A model generated the notes under the pieces. It did not search any database, was not told the DNA's origin, and was given only the letters and a program-made list of their open reading frames with translations. DNA of 64,000 bases, taken from assembly GCA_013396915.1 (NCBI GenBank), contig VWZL01002495.1, positions 186,001-250,000 of the forward strand, read 5' to 3'. Positions within the stretch are counted from its first letter, which is position 1. Each line of letters opens with the position of its first letter. The translations under genes were made by a program, and so were the position numbers. The stretch comes from Stercorarius parasiticus (taxonomy: Eukaryota > Chordata > Aves > Charadriiformes > Stercorariidae). Positions 25,701 to 37,775 of this stretch are shown piece after piece.

Positions 25701-28700
25701 TAATAGGAAATTGATTGAGAACTTTGTGGATGGTACCTGTAGGTAAAAATATGCGTTCAACACACTATTTGTATAGAATGTTTGCCAAAGTCACCATTTA
25801 ACCAGAATTTACTTTCACAATTCTTCTATTATACCCTTTTCATTTGGCCACTTTTTTTTTTTCTCAGAAAAATTGATACTTGGCAATTGTTGACAATTTG
25901 ACAGAAAGCTGAATCTGTACAATGGAAAGTAGCAGAGTGCTCTACTCAAGTTGAAGCCATTTAAAAGAGAGCAAGGCTCTCTCTGTGAACCGGAGTCCCA
26001 CACAATTTGCCAAGCTAACGTCTCCCACAAAGAGGAGCTTTCTCAAATTTCTAAACCGGAAATCATCTATCAAGCAAATATATCACTTGATCAGTTATGG
26101 GGAAAAGGCTAATCCAGAATGACTAACAAGTAGTTGCCATTTTTGGAAAACCTTAAAAGAACAAGACTTCAAATTTGAAACCTGCAAATCACCTGTTGGA
26201 GAAAAAAAAAAAAAAGTGCTAATGTGGGAGAAAGCTTCTGAGGCAGAAATCGGATCTCTCACTTTTGAACATAAAAAGTAAGTTAAACCAGCACAAGAAG
26301 CAACATAATAGGTCTTTAAAAAAACCCTGAACACAGATTCCCTCCCCCAACTTTAAAACTCTGCCTGTGGGTAGTGACTCGGTAAGGTTTCTTTTGTACA
26401 TAAAGGATTTCAAAGCTCTGCCTGATTTCTGCCAATACAAAAGCAAATCCATCAAAATTCTGAGCTGCTCTTCACATTCAGACAACTTAAGAAGAAAGTC
26501 TATTTGCTGAATTTTCAAGAGCATTAAAAGAACATCCTTCTGAGTTTCTTCCTAATTAAGAAGGTGGCAAAGGACAGCTTAATTTGCATTTCAGGAGATA
26601 GCTGAGAGTTGTGAATACATAAACATCCAAACAAATGCAGAGATCTATCTAAAAACTTATATCTCTAACCAGAGAAAAGGCAAAAAATAACAATTCAGGG
26701 CCTTGTGTGGCATTGTGAATCTCTGATAACAATTATTTCCGTTGACAGTAAAAACGTACTTGCTTTGATTCTGAAAAAAATTACTTTGTTTAAAGAATTA
26801 GGTGAAAGAATGGTAGAAAAAAATGGCATATGCATAATAAACAAAAATTTGGAAACAGTAACAGTTTAGTCTATCCTTTAGACTTTTGTCCTTTGTAATT
26901 TCAAAACTTCATTATTCAAAAGGTAAAGCAGATAAAGGCACTAGTTTTTAAGAACTTTTGAGATTGCCTTTTGAGTCAGATCTTCAGTAAGAATTAAGGT
27001 TCCAACACTTCCATGGTTTATACGCATGCCCAAATTTCGAAGAGTAATCCTTTTGAGGTCAATGTGTACAATCTTAAAGTTGTTGTTTTATAGGTGCTAT
27101 TGAAATCTTGTTCCAATCTTTATAAAACTCTGCCTGTACTCAACAGCATGTACAATTTACCATCGAAAACAGTGTATCACTATTGCTGCCATAGGGTGTA
27201 GAAAAGATGCTGTAGCACAGACTACTTATGGAAAATGCATTCACATTATTAATTAACACTGCATGGTTCTTCTTGACAGTTACATTTTAAAATAATACAA
27301 TAAGCTTGTCTTAAAATAGTCATGTCTTCAAAATAAAAATACTGTTTACAACTGTATTATAATTTGTAAATGTATATGAGAACATGGAAACATTAACTAC
27401 TGGGAAAAAAGCAGTAATGGAAAATATCCTTAAAATAGCATGATGGACATGAATTCTTATAGTGGAGGGAAGTGTCTCTCTGAAATAAAGATAATGAAAC
27501 TGACTCCTCTGCCAAACTGTAAGAGCAGATTAGAAGATCAAACAAATTTTGCATCAAAATTGGTGGAAAATTAGAGTTCTGCTTCGTGTTGGAAAATGAT
27601 CCCATTTGTGACCGTAGCATTTGTATTTTAAAAAAATCTAGCCTATTCTAATTTATATCAGAAACAAATTCAGGCAACTGCCTAGGCTCCTTCATCCTGT
27701 CCCTAACCACATGTCCCCACATTAAAAGGCGGTGGGGACAGCAGGCAGGAACACAAGCTGTACAAGGAAGGAAAGCATTATTAACTGACACAGAGAAAAA
27801 GAAGACAAGAGGCAGGAGGATGGATCCAGGATCAGGAGAATTCACTATGAAGGTAACTGAAAGCTGATCAAGATCACAAAGTCAAGGAAAACAAGAGAGG
27901 ATAAAGAGAAGATAATGGGATACCACTTCAAAAGCTGCAAGTAAATCAAAGGAAGTGGTCCATGCACCAAGGTTCGTTTCCTTGCTGTTTTGTAATGTGA
28001 GGCACATAACTAACCTTACTTTCTGAAACACATCTTTCTTTCCATATAGATTTAAAGAAAGCATGTTGAATGAAGATAATCACTGATTTCTTGACATCCT
28101 TCAACATGTCACCTGGTTGCAAGCACTGAAGATGTCATGAAGCCTTATAGAAATGAAGTTAACTAGTCTCCAAGTTATTATTCATTTAAGTGACATTGCG
28201 GATATCCTGTTTGCACTTTCCCCTGCCGCAGGAGAGAAAGACTTCATTATATCTACCAGATAAAAAACAAACATTGTAGAAATTATTTATTTTTTCCTAT
28301 CTAAAGGATTTATTCATAAGAACTGCTGTGTGGGTAGCCTGCAGAACAGGCTGCCTTGCTCTTTTAGCCTCTGTAACTGGGAAACCCATTAAGACCACAT
28401 GAGTTGTCAAAGCATACAGTATGTTACATACCGTATGAGTACTGTCCACAGGCACTCACTTTGATGGCAGGCCAATGGCAAACAGTGGCACCAGGAGACT
28501 AGCTGAAATACAGAGAAGTCAAGGTGACAGCACATAGAACAGAGGCTGCACAAGACCTGTGTTAAACAGGCAAAAAGCCAAGGACACGTGGCTAAAGGGT
28601 TTCCAATCTACTCTCTAGTAGTCTTTTGCATGAATTGAGGTGGAAAAAAAAATACTAGTGTCATATGAGATGTTCCCAGTTTTGCTCCTTAATTCTGAAT

Positions 28701-29449
28701 CTCCACCTCCCTCTCCCTCTCATTATGCTGAGACAGGTAAGAATAAAAGTGCAAAAGTTGGTGTACTTAATTGAGGTCAGGCAGTAGAAATAAACAAATT
28801 GTCAAGCTGCACAATGGTGATCATGTTCCTGGACAAAGCCAGGAAGCGTCAGTCAACAGAAAGCTCAAAGATCTCCTTTGCAGAGGAGACATTAGTTCCT
28901 GTTTGCAGAGCACCCTGAAGATTAAAAGTGCTGTTTATCATTACTGTCCAAAAAGCTCTGTTGTTCAGTAAAATGCAAACTATGATGTATTGTCAGAAAA
29001 CCTTGGGATTATTTACAAATACTTTTTCTAAACCAGCTGATGTATATCTGGCATCCATGATTGCTCCTGCTTTTTCTGCTAGCGTAAGAGCTTGTAGACC
29101 AAGGATTTTACCTCCATACCTAGATCGCAGTATAAGTCTGTTTCATGGCCAATATGAAGGAAACAGATCTCTGCATATTCAAAGTACTATACGGTATGAC
29201 ACCTGGGACAGGTTGTATAAACATATCACTAAAAAACAGAAGAAATGGCTATCCTGCCAAGAAAAGGCTAGCAGTTGATAATAAGAAATAGATGGAGGAA
29301 CTTTCCTATCAATAGGAATATTTCCCACAGGACATCACAGTAGTGGCTTGTTACAAATCCAGTGACGTGGTACCTAACCCTAACTTTTAAAGATCCTACT
29401 GTCATAGCCTTTTACAGTTTTCAGTACTTACAATCTACTTACATGCCTG

Positions 29450-29580
29450 AAAGATAAGAAAGGATATTTTTGTCTTCATTTTTGGTGAAACAAAGAACCC
29501 AGACACAATCTAGTGATCTGTTCAAAGCTACACAAGGAGAAAGTAGTAAAAGCTGAGTTTGAAGTCACATCTATGATTCT
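29450..29580 (-). mobile_element. MIR-like SINE remnant
   Basis: Read on the minus strand, the segment follows the MIR core in order: a GACTTCAAACTCAGCTTTTACTAC-like stretch, then CTTGTGTAGCTTTGAAC, then a TGTGTCTGGGTTCTTTGTTTC-like stretch, then AAAATGAAGACA. MIR elements are ancient tRNA-derived SINEs mobilised by L2, and worn copies persist in birds. The match is by eye, with substantial divergence. Confidence 0.55.
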
Positions 29581-32500
29581 ATGATCTCTCACTTCCCAAG
29601 CTGGTGTCTTAGATGCCAGACTCAGTTATTTTGATATTTATGTTAGGTAAAGAAGATAATGTTAATCCAAGTTGTTATACATTCAGTCGTTTCCTGAAAA
29701 AGTAAGATTATTAGCACATTTCCCCTCCCATCTTTTACCTCAATTTTGATGTGAAGAAAAGGAGAGGAACAGGCCCTAGAAGTGTATCAATAGGGGTGGC
29801 TGACTTGACAAGGCTGGTATCAGCATGACAGTTTTTCAGAGATAATGTCTAGCAACAGAAGGTACTCCCATATGTTTCTGGTGTTTATTTCACTGCTGCT
29901 CACTTCAGCCAGTACTGATTTAGGCTTTGATTTGGATTCTCAGTTGCGTATCACCAACAACATTTTAAGCTGTCCAGCCACATGTTTTTTCAGTGAAATA
30001 CCGTTATCCCAAAATTTAGAGTCCCACTTCCCCTTCATGAGGCATGTCTCTCCATGAAGATGTCCAGCTCCTCCTCCATGGAAGAGATTTTTGTGAGGAT
30101 TGCACCCATGAAGTGGAAATAAGTTCACCCATAGAGCAATCATAATTCTGACTCACAGAGACCTGATTTCTATGCAGCATTTCCTCACTCTGTTTTCTTT
30201 CCAGAAATCCTCCTACCAGCCAGAGTTTTCGAACACACTTACAAGAAGAATGAAGCCTTGCAACCAGTACAGTCAATTCTGACTGTTAGCTGGTTTCCCA
30301 GTAGTTAAACATTCAAGGAAGTGTAAAAATGTGGGAAGATGCTCAAAGAAAGACTTAGATGTGTTTCCCTTTTTCTTTCCTAAGGAAGCTGATCTCAAGT
30401 AAACCCAAGAAATAGCAATTCATCATGACAGTAGGGAGAGACAGCATAAGCATATCAGAGAGCTTCCCTCTCCCTCAGCTCTCCACACCATGTAATTCTG
30501 AAAAATATGTTTGGGCAGGCCATTTATCCACTTTCCTGACCAAGAAACAGTTGTAATGACAGTGTCCCATCTGACAGTTGTTCATCAAATCAGTCAGGAG
30601 ATTTAAAACCTCAATGATGAAAAATCCCCGCGCTCCAGTTATTCCAACATTAAACTATCATAACTGTTAGAAAGCCTGTTTTTCCTTAGGTCTAATCTAA
30701 TTATTTTTTTGTTCCACTTTCAACCTGTTACTTTGCTACCTGTAGATAGGAAGAAAATTTGTTTCCTTTTCTCTTTTCAGCAGCAGCCTACCAAACATTT
30801 ATGATTGCTCTTTGAGGTCTTCAGGCTCTAGACCCAACACATTTTTTCAGTATTTTCCCACTGGTTATGTTTTCAGATTCATGTTTTCTAGACCCCTGAT
30901 GGGCACTGTTGTTCTCCCCTGGACTCTCAAACTGGCCCACATCTTTCTGGAAATGCAGTTACCCAAAACAGGTTATTTCTGAAGCCTTACTTCTTCTCAG
31001 TAGGTAGGAGCAAAAATTAACTCTCTAGGTTCTGAAGGCCTTAGTGCAGTCTGTAATGCCTCTAGGCATGTTTTAGACTTTTCTTTGTGTTTGAAATCAG
31101 AATAAGGGTTTTCTGTTTATAGAGTAAGAACTAACAAGGTTTTGGAATTACAGATAAAACAGTGGTTTTTAAGCATCCCAGTTAGACTTTTCAAGCTTCT
31201 TACACCAAAATAATGGTCCAATAGGACATGAACTCAGTTAGATGGCTTACGCTTAGAAGCAGAGACGTGGAGCAAACTAAGTTGTTTATAAATAGACTCA
31301 GAAGATGGCATTATAGGTAGAATATAATCTTTTAAATATAAGTATTACGCCTATATCTGGCCTGTGCTCTTTTTTCAAAAATGGAATATACTTTTTCATC
31401 TTGCAGTTACCTAGGGAAGGTAAGTATTTGCAGAACACAAGTCAGAGGATGTCGGGGGTTTTTTGCCTCGGGAAACCTGTGTTTGGTATCTGCATATTGG
31501 TGCCAAAGCAACACCTCCAGTTTCCTTCATAACGTAGCAAGATTTCTTTGTACATTACTTATCCCGTCATTCATCAGTCTGCAGATATTAGGAGAAAGGC
31601 TTCCTTTGATCTTCGGATATAAAGACATCTTTTCTGGAAAAGTTTCTCAGATGTTAAAAGGAGCCAAAGAAGTAATTTTTGCAAAGCAGTGAAGAAACCT
31701 GTGTGGGGGTGGGGAGGCAGAGGCTTGATAATACAACCTGTGAGTTAACAAATTCAAGTTATTACAGATTAAAATGAAGAGTGTGATGCCTTGCCTGGTT
31801 AAATAGCTTCCTTCTTTGTAACCAGGTGTTCCAGCATAAATGGCTTCTTATGACTTCAGCTACAGCTATGGGGGTTGTGAAGGCAAAAACTCACACAGGT
31901 AGGACTCTTACCATTTAATCAAAACCTTAAATGCAGGTTGCTCAGAAGAAACCTGAGTCCAGAAACCTGCAATCAGGCTTAGGTTAGCGCTGGCAAGTAA
32001 GATAAATACGGTTGTTTATAGTACCCATGCACCATGGTAGCAATCACTGATATTTCACAGTCTATATAAAAGCATAATTGATATTATCTGTTTTCCACTT
32101 GATATTTACGTAAAGGTAGATTGATTTTGATTCCTTTTTGACATGAGGATGTGAAGGTTAGAGTACTTTAAGAAACATAGATTTTTTTACATGCTAGGAG
32201 GACCATATAGTTTATATTCTCCTTTAGTATGACTTCTAGAGAAAAAAGAGATGAAGGCACAGCAAAAGCAAACAGGAATATGGTTTGATTGCAGGAAATT
32301 ATGTGGAAATTGGCCAAATAAGAAAGCTCTTCCTCTAACTGTCCCTCATGACCTATGAAAGGGCCATCTCAGTAGTGGAAATGCACTAAATGAGCAAGCT
32401 GTTCCTTCTCTTCTTTCTTTTGGCCTATGAAAAAGCTAGCGAGAAGGACCACTGCCTCATTCAAAAAAAACATACTTAGAGGGCAGAATCTTCCTCCCTT

Positions 32501-34268
32501 TTTAGGCACTGAAAGCATATTGTAGTAAACTGTTCAGTCCTTAGTATGCAGGAGATCAGCTGAATTTGTTGAACCAGCAGGAATGTGCAGTTCAGATCTG
32601 GCTGGCAATAGAGTGTCATCTTGCCCATATTAACACATCATAATTTTTTCCTACTTACTTTTCTTCCTTTCTTAAATACTTGCCAGTATCCAAAATCAAG
32701 TGTCTCTTCTGTTAAGAAGTGTGATTCATAAATATAAGCAACACTGATGAATGAACAAGGAGACAACTAAAAAAGGAAAAAAAAATAGAAAATAAGAAAA
32801 AAGGACAGAAAACATCCTTTTCCTTTTAATGGTTATAAATACTGCAAGGTTCCTGTGGTGGCTCTCTGAAATACCAGCTCTCGGCTTAGAAGCCTGCTGA
32901 AGTTTTGCTCCTGCTTTAGTAACCCACAGAGCTTTGCAAAAGGCATACTGTTTTAAGGCATTTAAGGCATTATGTCAAACTTTTGCATGCTCCCTTCTAA
33001 AGCAGAGTCTATATTAAAAAAGAAACATCCATCCAAATAAAATTAATCCCACTTCCATCTTTCAGATGATTAATTTAAAATCCCTAGCATCTGTCAGTAG
33101 GCTACATTGTTTGTTTTCCTAATATCCATTAGCAGTTTATATCATTTAAGAAAAACAAGCGCTATCATCGTTTTTATACAAATGAATATGCCAGTCATAG
33201 TAGATCAGCAGTAGATACTAAGTTCTAGGGCTCTTGGGGCTTGATCTTGAGAAAAAGTCCTTTATCTTTGACTGAGTATTCAAATATAAATTGTGTGTTT
33301 TAATAGTTCAGTGGAGAGAGTCATATATTAATGAGACTGCTCAGTTTCTGTTCCTCAAAGCTTCATGGTGACATTGGTCAAAAGTGGTCATGTTACCTTT
33401 TATTACCCTTTTATTTTTTGGTTGATTTCTTCCTACACCATCAATAGAAGATTTTGTTAGAAATGTATCTATCTAATTTATTTAATTAAGAAAAATAAAT
33501 GTATTTCTGTAGTACATAAGGTAAAGCAGCAAGAAAATGGTGATTGCAAGAAAATCTGCTGCATCATATCAAATATATTTATCAATACAAATCATAAAGG
33601 GGATATGTATAATGAAGATAAGTAAAAAAACTTCTATGAAGAAAGCAAATGCTATCAATTAAAGAGTGTTGCAGTCAAGTTTCAGGGTGAGATTAAGGCA
33701 TCTTCAACTCAGTAAAAAATGAAATTAAATCAATTAAGTCTGTTTTCTCTAAAAACAACTTTCATAGACTGAACTCGCTTTTCATGTACTTTCCCAATTT
33801 ACCAATTACAAACCTCTTAAGAACCACTCCCAATTTTATACACAGTGAAAAAGAATGATTTGTCTTTTTTGGTGGTAATGTAGTTGTCATCGTCTTTTTT
33901 AAGCATGTTTGACATGTTCACAAGAAGGTACAGGTGACTACAAATTTCAAAGCTCTTTTCAGGTATCTTTTCAAGATAAAAGTGTTTTTTCTGCACTGTT
34001 AGGTCTGTGATGAAAATAATATTCCTGCATCATATAGATCTCTTTCAAAATCAGTTTAATTCCCAGAATATCCAGCCTTAACTTCTGAAAAAGCATCTAT
34101 ATAAAGTGATTTATTCTAAGAAAACAAAGAGAAAAGCAGTTGTAGAACCACTTCAGATAAACACACTGGGTAAAATGACTGGGAATAACTAAACTCTGCT
34201 AGAGGGAGCTCTGCAGCTACAGATTTACTGAAACAAGAGTAAATTCTTTACAAGAATTTACAGTCTAC

Positions 34269-34272
34269 TTAC
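34269..34272. repeat. Target-site duplication (5' copy), ttac
   Basis: ttac directly precedes the TG start of the 5' LTR and is repeated at 40251-40254 after the CA end of the 3' LTR. Duplications of 4 bp are typical of gammaretrovirus-like integration. Confidence 0.8.
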
Positions 34273-34751
34273 TGTTGTAGAGAAAGTTAGTTGAAATATG
34301 GAGCTAGCAGCTTACATGTTAATAATAGCTAGAGTAGACAAAGCAAGCAGCTTAAACGTTAATAGACTAGACAAACCCTATAGATCATGGCATATGAACT
34401 GTAACAATCATAGAATCATAGAATGCTTCAGGTTAGAAGGGGCCTTAAAGATCATCTAGTTCCAACCCCCTGCCATAGGCAGGGACACATTACAAGATGA
34501 AGAATAGCTAACTACACAATCGTCTGAATCCAGCCTAGGAAGATGTGTTATTGTCTAAGAAAATGGCCACTTAGTAACTGCTTAGTAATGAAACAGGAAA
34601 CAAATCAAACCAATAAAAAAGCAAGAAGACCCCAGATCTTAATATCGGTCCAAACTATCACATGATGGCTGGGGAACTTAGATTGTAAGGTTATGGTTGC
34701 TCAGGGATTTCTTTGTTCAGGGTTCTTCTTCAGAGGCACCCAGCTTGAGCT
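34273..34751 (+). repeat. 5' LTR (truncated, carries a CR1 insert)
   Basis: It aligns with the 3' LTR from tgttgtag through gcacccagcttgagct. It then diverges abruptly, so the TATA-containing U3 end, R, U5 and the primer-binding site are absent. An 80-bp CR1 fragment (34408-34488) interrupts it and is missing from the partner LTR. U3 contains imperfect direct repeats built on agcagctta and gttaata near 34305-34375. Confidence 0.9.
34408..34488 (-). mobile_element. CR1 fragment inside the 5' LTR
   Basis: The segment reads atcatagaatcatagaatg and then the CR1 3' UTR block in reverse (aagatcatctagttccaacc, ccctgccataggcaggg). Its absence from the 3' LTR, where aacaaccata runs straight into ttacaagatg, gives the empty site and the borders to within a few bases. 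It is severely 5'-truncated. Confidence 0.93.
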
Positions 34752-34816
34752 ATAGCAATAGCATTGTGTAAAAGACTGGCCAACACTTAGAGGAGCAGGG
34801 GTATGGCCCTGCAAAG

Positions 34817-35130
34817 GAGCCTTCAAATTAAAGAAATTGTCTATGCTCCAAAAAATTTTAGAAGATAAAAAACCTCAGAAAATGGATTATTGGTATGTAG
34901 GAGATAATTGGGCATATGACCACCATGAAGAGGGTGGTCAAAAATGAGCATGAAAGCCTGAAGGAAGAACTTCAGCTGCAGCAATTGTGAGTAACTTAAC
35001 TGAGGCGTCTGCAGAGTTGGTCTCTGCACCACCCTGTACTCCTCCCTCTGTATCGCTTGTTGCTTTTGCTGGGCTTTACGCTGTGGTTTTTAATGTTATT
35101 CCTAATCTTGCAATGCAGACAGTGGCGGTG
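34817..35130 (+). pseudogene. gag: ERV gag remnant
   Basis: This is a short stretch between the broken 5' LTR and the RT remnant. One frame reads a lysine-rich segment with a YWYVGDNWAYD-type motif, then a stop near 34947, then a serine/proline-rich part (SAPPCTPPSVS). This suits the N-terminal matrix and proline-rich part of a gammaretroviral gag, but no capsid major homology region or zinc knuckle remains. The assignment rests mainly on position. Confidence 0.4.
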
Positions 35131-35192
35131 GCATGTGGGGTGTGGGGGTGCATGTGGGGGTAATATGTTCCTCCTCCACCTCCAGTGTTAAT

Positions 35193-35573
35193 TTTAATAA
35201 TAAATTGACAGCAAGTGTGTTTGTGAACCAAGCTGCCTCTGACATCTGCAGCTGTTTTAAGGATTGCATGCTGGGGTGGCAAGGAGAAAATGTGAAAGAT
35301 GCTGTATTTCCTGGAGGTTTTATACTTGTACATTATGTAGATGATTTGTTATTTGCCAGCAAGATATACAAAGATTGCTTAGAAGATGCTATTTATCTAT
35401 GTACCGCTTTAGCAGAGAAAGGTCACTATACATCTCTTTCTAAGCTTTTGCTGTGTCAGCAGAAAGTAAAATATTTAGAATTTATATTAACAGAAGGACA
35501 AAGATTAATAGACCTAGAACAGGTCCAAGCTATTGTAGAAATGCCTCGACTTGTACAAAAGAAACAACTGTGA
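35193..35573 (+). pseudogene. pol: ERV pol remnant: reverse transcriptase palm/thumb
   Basis: The open frame contains the RT active-site motif YVDD at 35334-35345, in the context VHYVDDLLFAS. A segment follows that resembles the end of the palm and the start of the thumb (KYLEFILTEGQRLI). The usual 150 or so residues before the active site, and all of the protease, are missing. The junction with the gag remnant near 35190 is a deletion point. The frame stops at 35571-35573 and pol resumes in another frame. Confidence 0.87.
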
Positions 35574-35638
35574 GGATAATTAGGCACAGTAAGGTACTGC
35601 AGACCCTGGATATCGGGGCTGGGGGAGTTAAGTAAGCC

Positions 35639-36432
35639 ATGCACAGAAGCTACCAAGGCAGAGGAAGTGGAGCCTATACGTTGGGGTCCAGAGAGAGAAA
35701 AGGCTTTCCAAGCTATAAAAGGAACTTAACTTCTCCTCCGACACTGGGATTGCCATATTACTCCAAGTCCTTTGAACTAGTTGTGCATGAGAAAAAAGGA
35801 TTAACCAGTGGAGTCCTTATTCAAAAGCTAGATCCACATCGCTGTCCCATGGCTTATTACTCAACTCAACTGAACCCTGTAGCAGCATGGATTAATTCCT
35901 GTCTTAAAGCAATAGCAGCCACAGCAATTGTCATAAATAGGAGCAGACCATTAGTTCTGAGTTACCCAACAGCTGTGTATGTCCCACGTGAAGTAGAACT
36001 GATTCTTAAAAACATGCTACACAAGCATTGTCCCCACAAAACCCACATCATTATGAATTATCAATTTGAAATGTGGATATTATTACTTTAAAAAGATGTA
36101 ATGTTTTGAATCCTTCAGCTTTATTGCCTGATCCCTCCAATGGCGAGCTGCATCATGATTGTGCTCAGGTAGTGTTTCACTCCAGCTGCCTACAGGAATA
36201 TTTGCAAGATCAGCCTCTAGAGAACTCTAATCCAGCCCTTTTCACTGATGGATATTCATATTACGTGGATAGAAAATGGCACATGGGCGGTGCAGTGGTG
36301 AGAAGCTTAAAGGTACTAGAAGCAGAACCTCTGCAACCCTTGGTGAGTGCCCAAGGGGCTGAATTAACTGCATTAACAAAAGCAGCCTGGTGGAGACATA
36401 ATCAATGGGTAACTATTTATGCTAATTCTAAA
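35639..36432 (+). pseudogene. pol: ERV pol remnant: RT connection and RNase H, first part
   Basis: Two overlapping frames (35639-36091 and 36073-36486) carry the RT connection (HRCPMAYYSTQLNPV) and then RNase H. RNase H motifs seen are FTDGYSYY (first acidic residue), GAELTAL (Glu) and IYANS. The last is normally an Asp-containing IYTDS-type motif, so the third catalytic acid is replaced by Asn. A frameshift separates the connection from RNase H. RNase H is then cut by a CR1 insertion at 36433 and resumes at about 37580. Confidence 0.85.
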
Positions 36433-37572
36433 TTGACACCATCCCCCACAGCATTCTCCTGGAGAAGCTGGCAAATCGTGGCATAGACAAGTGTACTCTT
36501 CGCTGGGTTAAAAACTGGCTGGATGGCTGTGCCCAGAGAGTTGTGATTAATGGGGTGAAATCCTCTTGGCGGCTGGTCACCAGTGGTGTCCCTCAGGGCT
36601 CAGTTTTGGGGCCAGTTTTGTTTAATATCTTTACCAATGATCTGGATGAGGGAATTGAGTGCACCCTCAGTAAGTTTGCAGACGACACCAAACTAGGTAG
36701 GAGTGTTGGCCTGCTTGAGGATGAGAAGGCTCTACAGAGGGACCTGGGGAGACTGGATCGATGGGCCAAGGCCAATTGTATGAGGTTTAATACGGCCAAG
36801 TACCGGGTCCTGCATTTCGGTCACAACAACCCCAAGCAATGCTACAGGCTTGGGGAAGAGTGGCTAGAAAGCTGCCTGGCAGAAAAGGACCTGGGGGTGC
36901 TGGTGGACAACCAGCTTAACATGAGCCAGCAGTGTGCCCAGGTGGCCAAGAAGGCCAACAGCATTCTGGCTTGTATCAGGAATAGCGTGGCCAGCAGGAG
37001 TAGGGAAGTGATCGTGCCTCTGTACTCGGCACTGGTGAGGCCTCACCTCGAGTACTGTGTTCAGTTCTGGGCCCCTCTGTACAAGAGGGACATTGAAGTG
37101 ATGGAGCGGGTCCAGAGGAGAGCTACCAAGCTGGTGAGGGGTCTGGAGACCAAGCCATCTGAGGAGAGGCTGAGGGAACTGAGCATGTTTAGTTGGAGAA
37201 GAGGAGGCTGAGGGGAGACCTCATTGCCCTCTACAACTACCTGAAAGGAGGTTGCAGAGAGGTGGGTGTTGGCCTCTTCTCCCAGGTGAATAATGACAGG
37301 ACCAGAGGAAATGGTCTGAAGTTTCTGCAGGGGAGGTCTAGATTGGATATTTGGAAGAAATACTTTACTGAAAGAGTGGTCAGGCACTGGAACAGCCTGC
37401 CCAGGGAGGTGGTTGAGTCACCATCCCTAGAGGTATTTAAGAAACCTGTAGATTTGGCACTTCAGGGCGTGCTCTAGTGCCAGAGATTGTAGGGGTTTTT
37501 TTGTGTGTGTGTATGGTTGGACTCGATGATCTCAAAGGTCCCTTCCAACCATGAAGATTCTATGATGCTATG
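36433..37572 (+). mobile_element. CR1 LINE, 1.1 kb, nested in ERV pol
   Basis: This 5'-truncated CR1 has much of ORF2 still readable. The frame at 36543-37211 (222 codons, also open upstream to the insertion point) shows the RT motifs [15 protein letters not shown] and FADD (36675-36686), then the CR1 C-terminal region ([20 protein letters not shown]). One frameshift near 37200 moves the rest to 37193-37477, which includes [20 protein letters not shown]. The 3' UTR block (ctcaaaggtcccttccaacc) and an octamer tail (attctatg, atgctatg) end it. No poly-A is present, as expected for CR1. It is clearly younger than the provirus. Confidence 0.96.
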
Positions 37573-37775
37573 ATTCTAAATAAACTTTTGGAGTGTATCA
37601 TGCAACAGCTATGCTATGGAAAGAACAAGAGTTCCTTACCTTGGTGGAAAAGAATATTTCTAATGGAACAGAAATCCAAATGCTGTTGAAAGCTATTAAG
37701 CTTCCAAGGGAAATCGCTGTAGTACACTGTCCAGCTCATACCAGAGGCTCCAACAAAATTGAAAGAAATAATTAA
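37573..37775 (+). pseudogene. pol: ERV pol remnant: RNase H, second part
   Basis: Retroviral sequence resumes after the CR1 insert with a frame that contains VYHATAMLWKEQEFLT and then IAVVHCPAHTRGSNK. The His-Cys-Pro-x-His motif near the end is typical of the last part of gammaretroviral RNase H. The frame stops at 37773-37775. Removing the CR1 and one copy of the short duplicated target (attctaaat) would restore the order of the original segments, although the host frame was already damaged. Confidence 0.85.

Larger units (their letters stand above)
22160..34268. other. Intergenic, upstream of ADAMTS19
   Basis: This is AT-rich DNA with dispersed stops in all frames. Apart from a 45-bp poly-T tract, a MIR-like remnant and a possible splice donor near the CpG island (22325), I recognise nothing. 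The longest frame, 28928-29278 on the plus strand (116 codons), has no recognised domain, no useful upstream context and skewed low-complexity composition, so I do not call it. Confidence 0.6.

Noticed and set aside
27960..27990. ggttcgtttcc, resembling a tRNA B box
   Set aside because: No matching A box, acceptor stem or cloverleaf could be drawn around it.
28928..29278. 116-codon plus-strand frame
   Set aside because: It has no recognised domain, no supporting splice or promoter signals, and a length reachable by chance in 64 kb.
29568..29590. tctatgattctatgatc, resembling a CR1 tail
   Set aside because: No CR1 3' UTR precedes it on either strand. It adjoins the MIR-like segment and is probably coincidental.
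36593..37387. Minus-strand frames of 60-108 codons
   Set aside because: They are antisense shadows of the CR1 reverse transcriptase.
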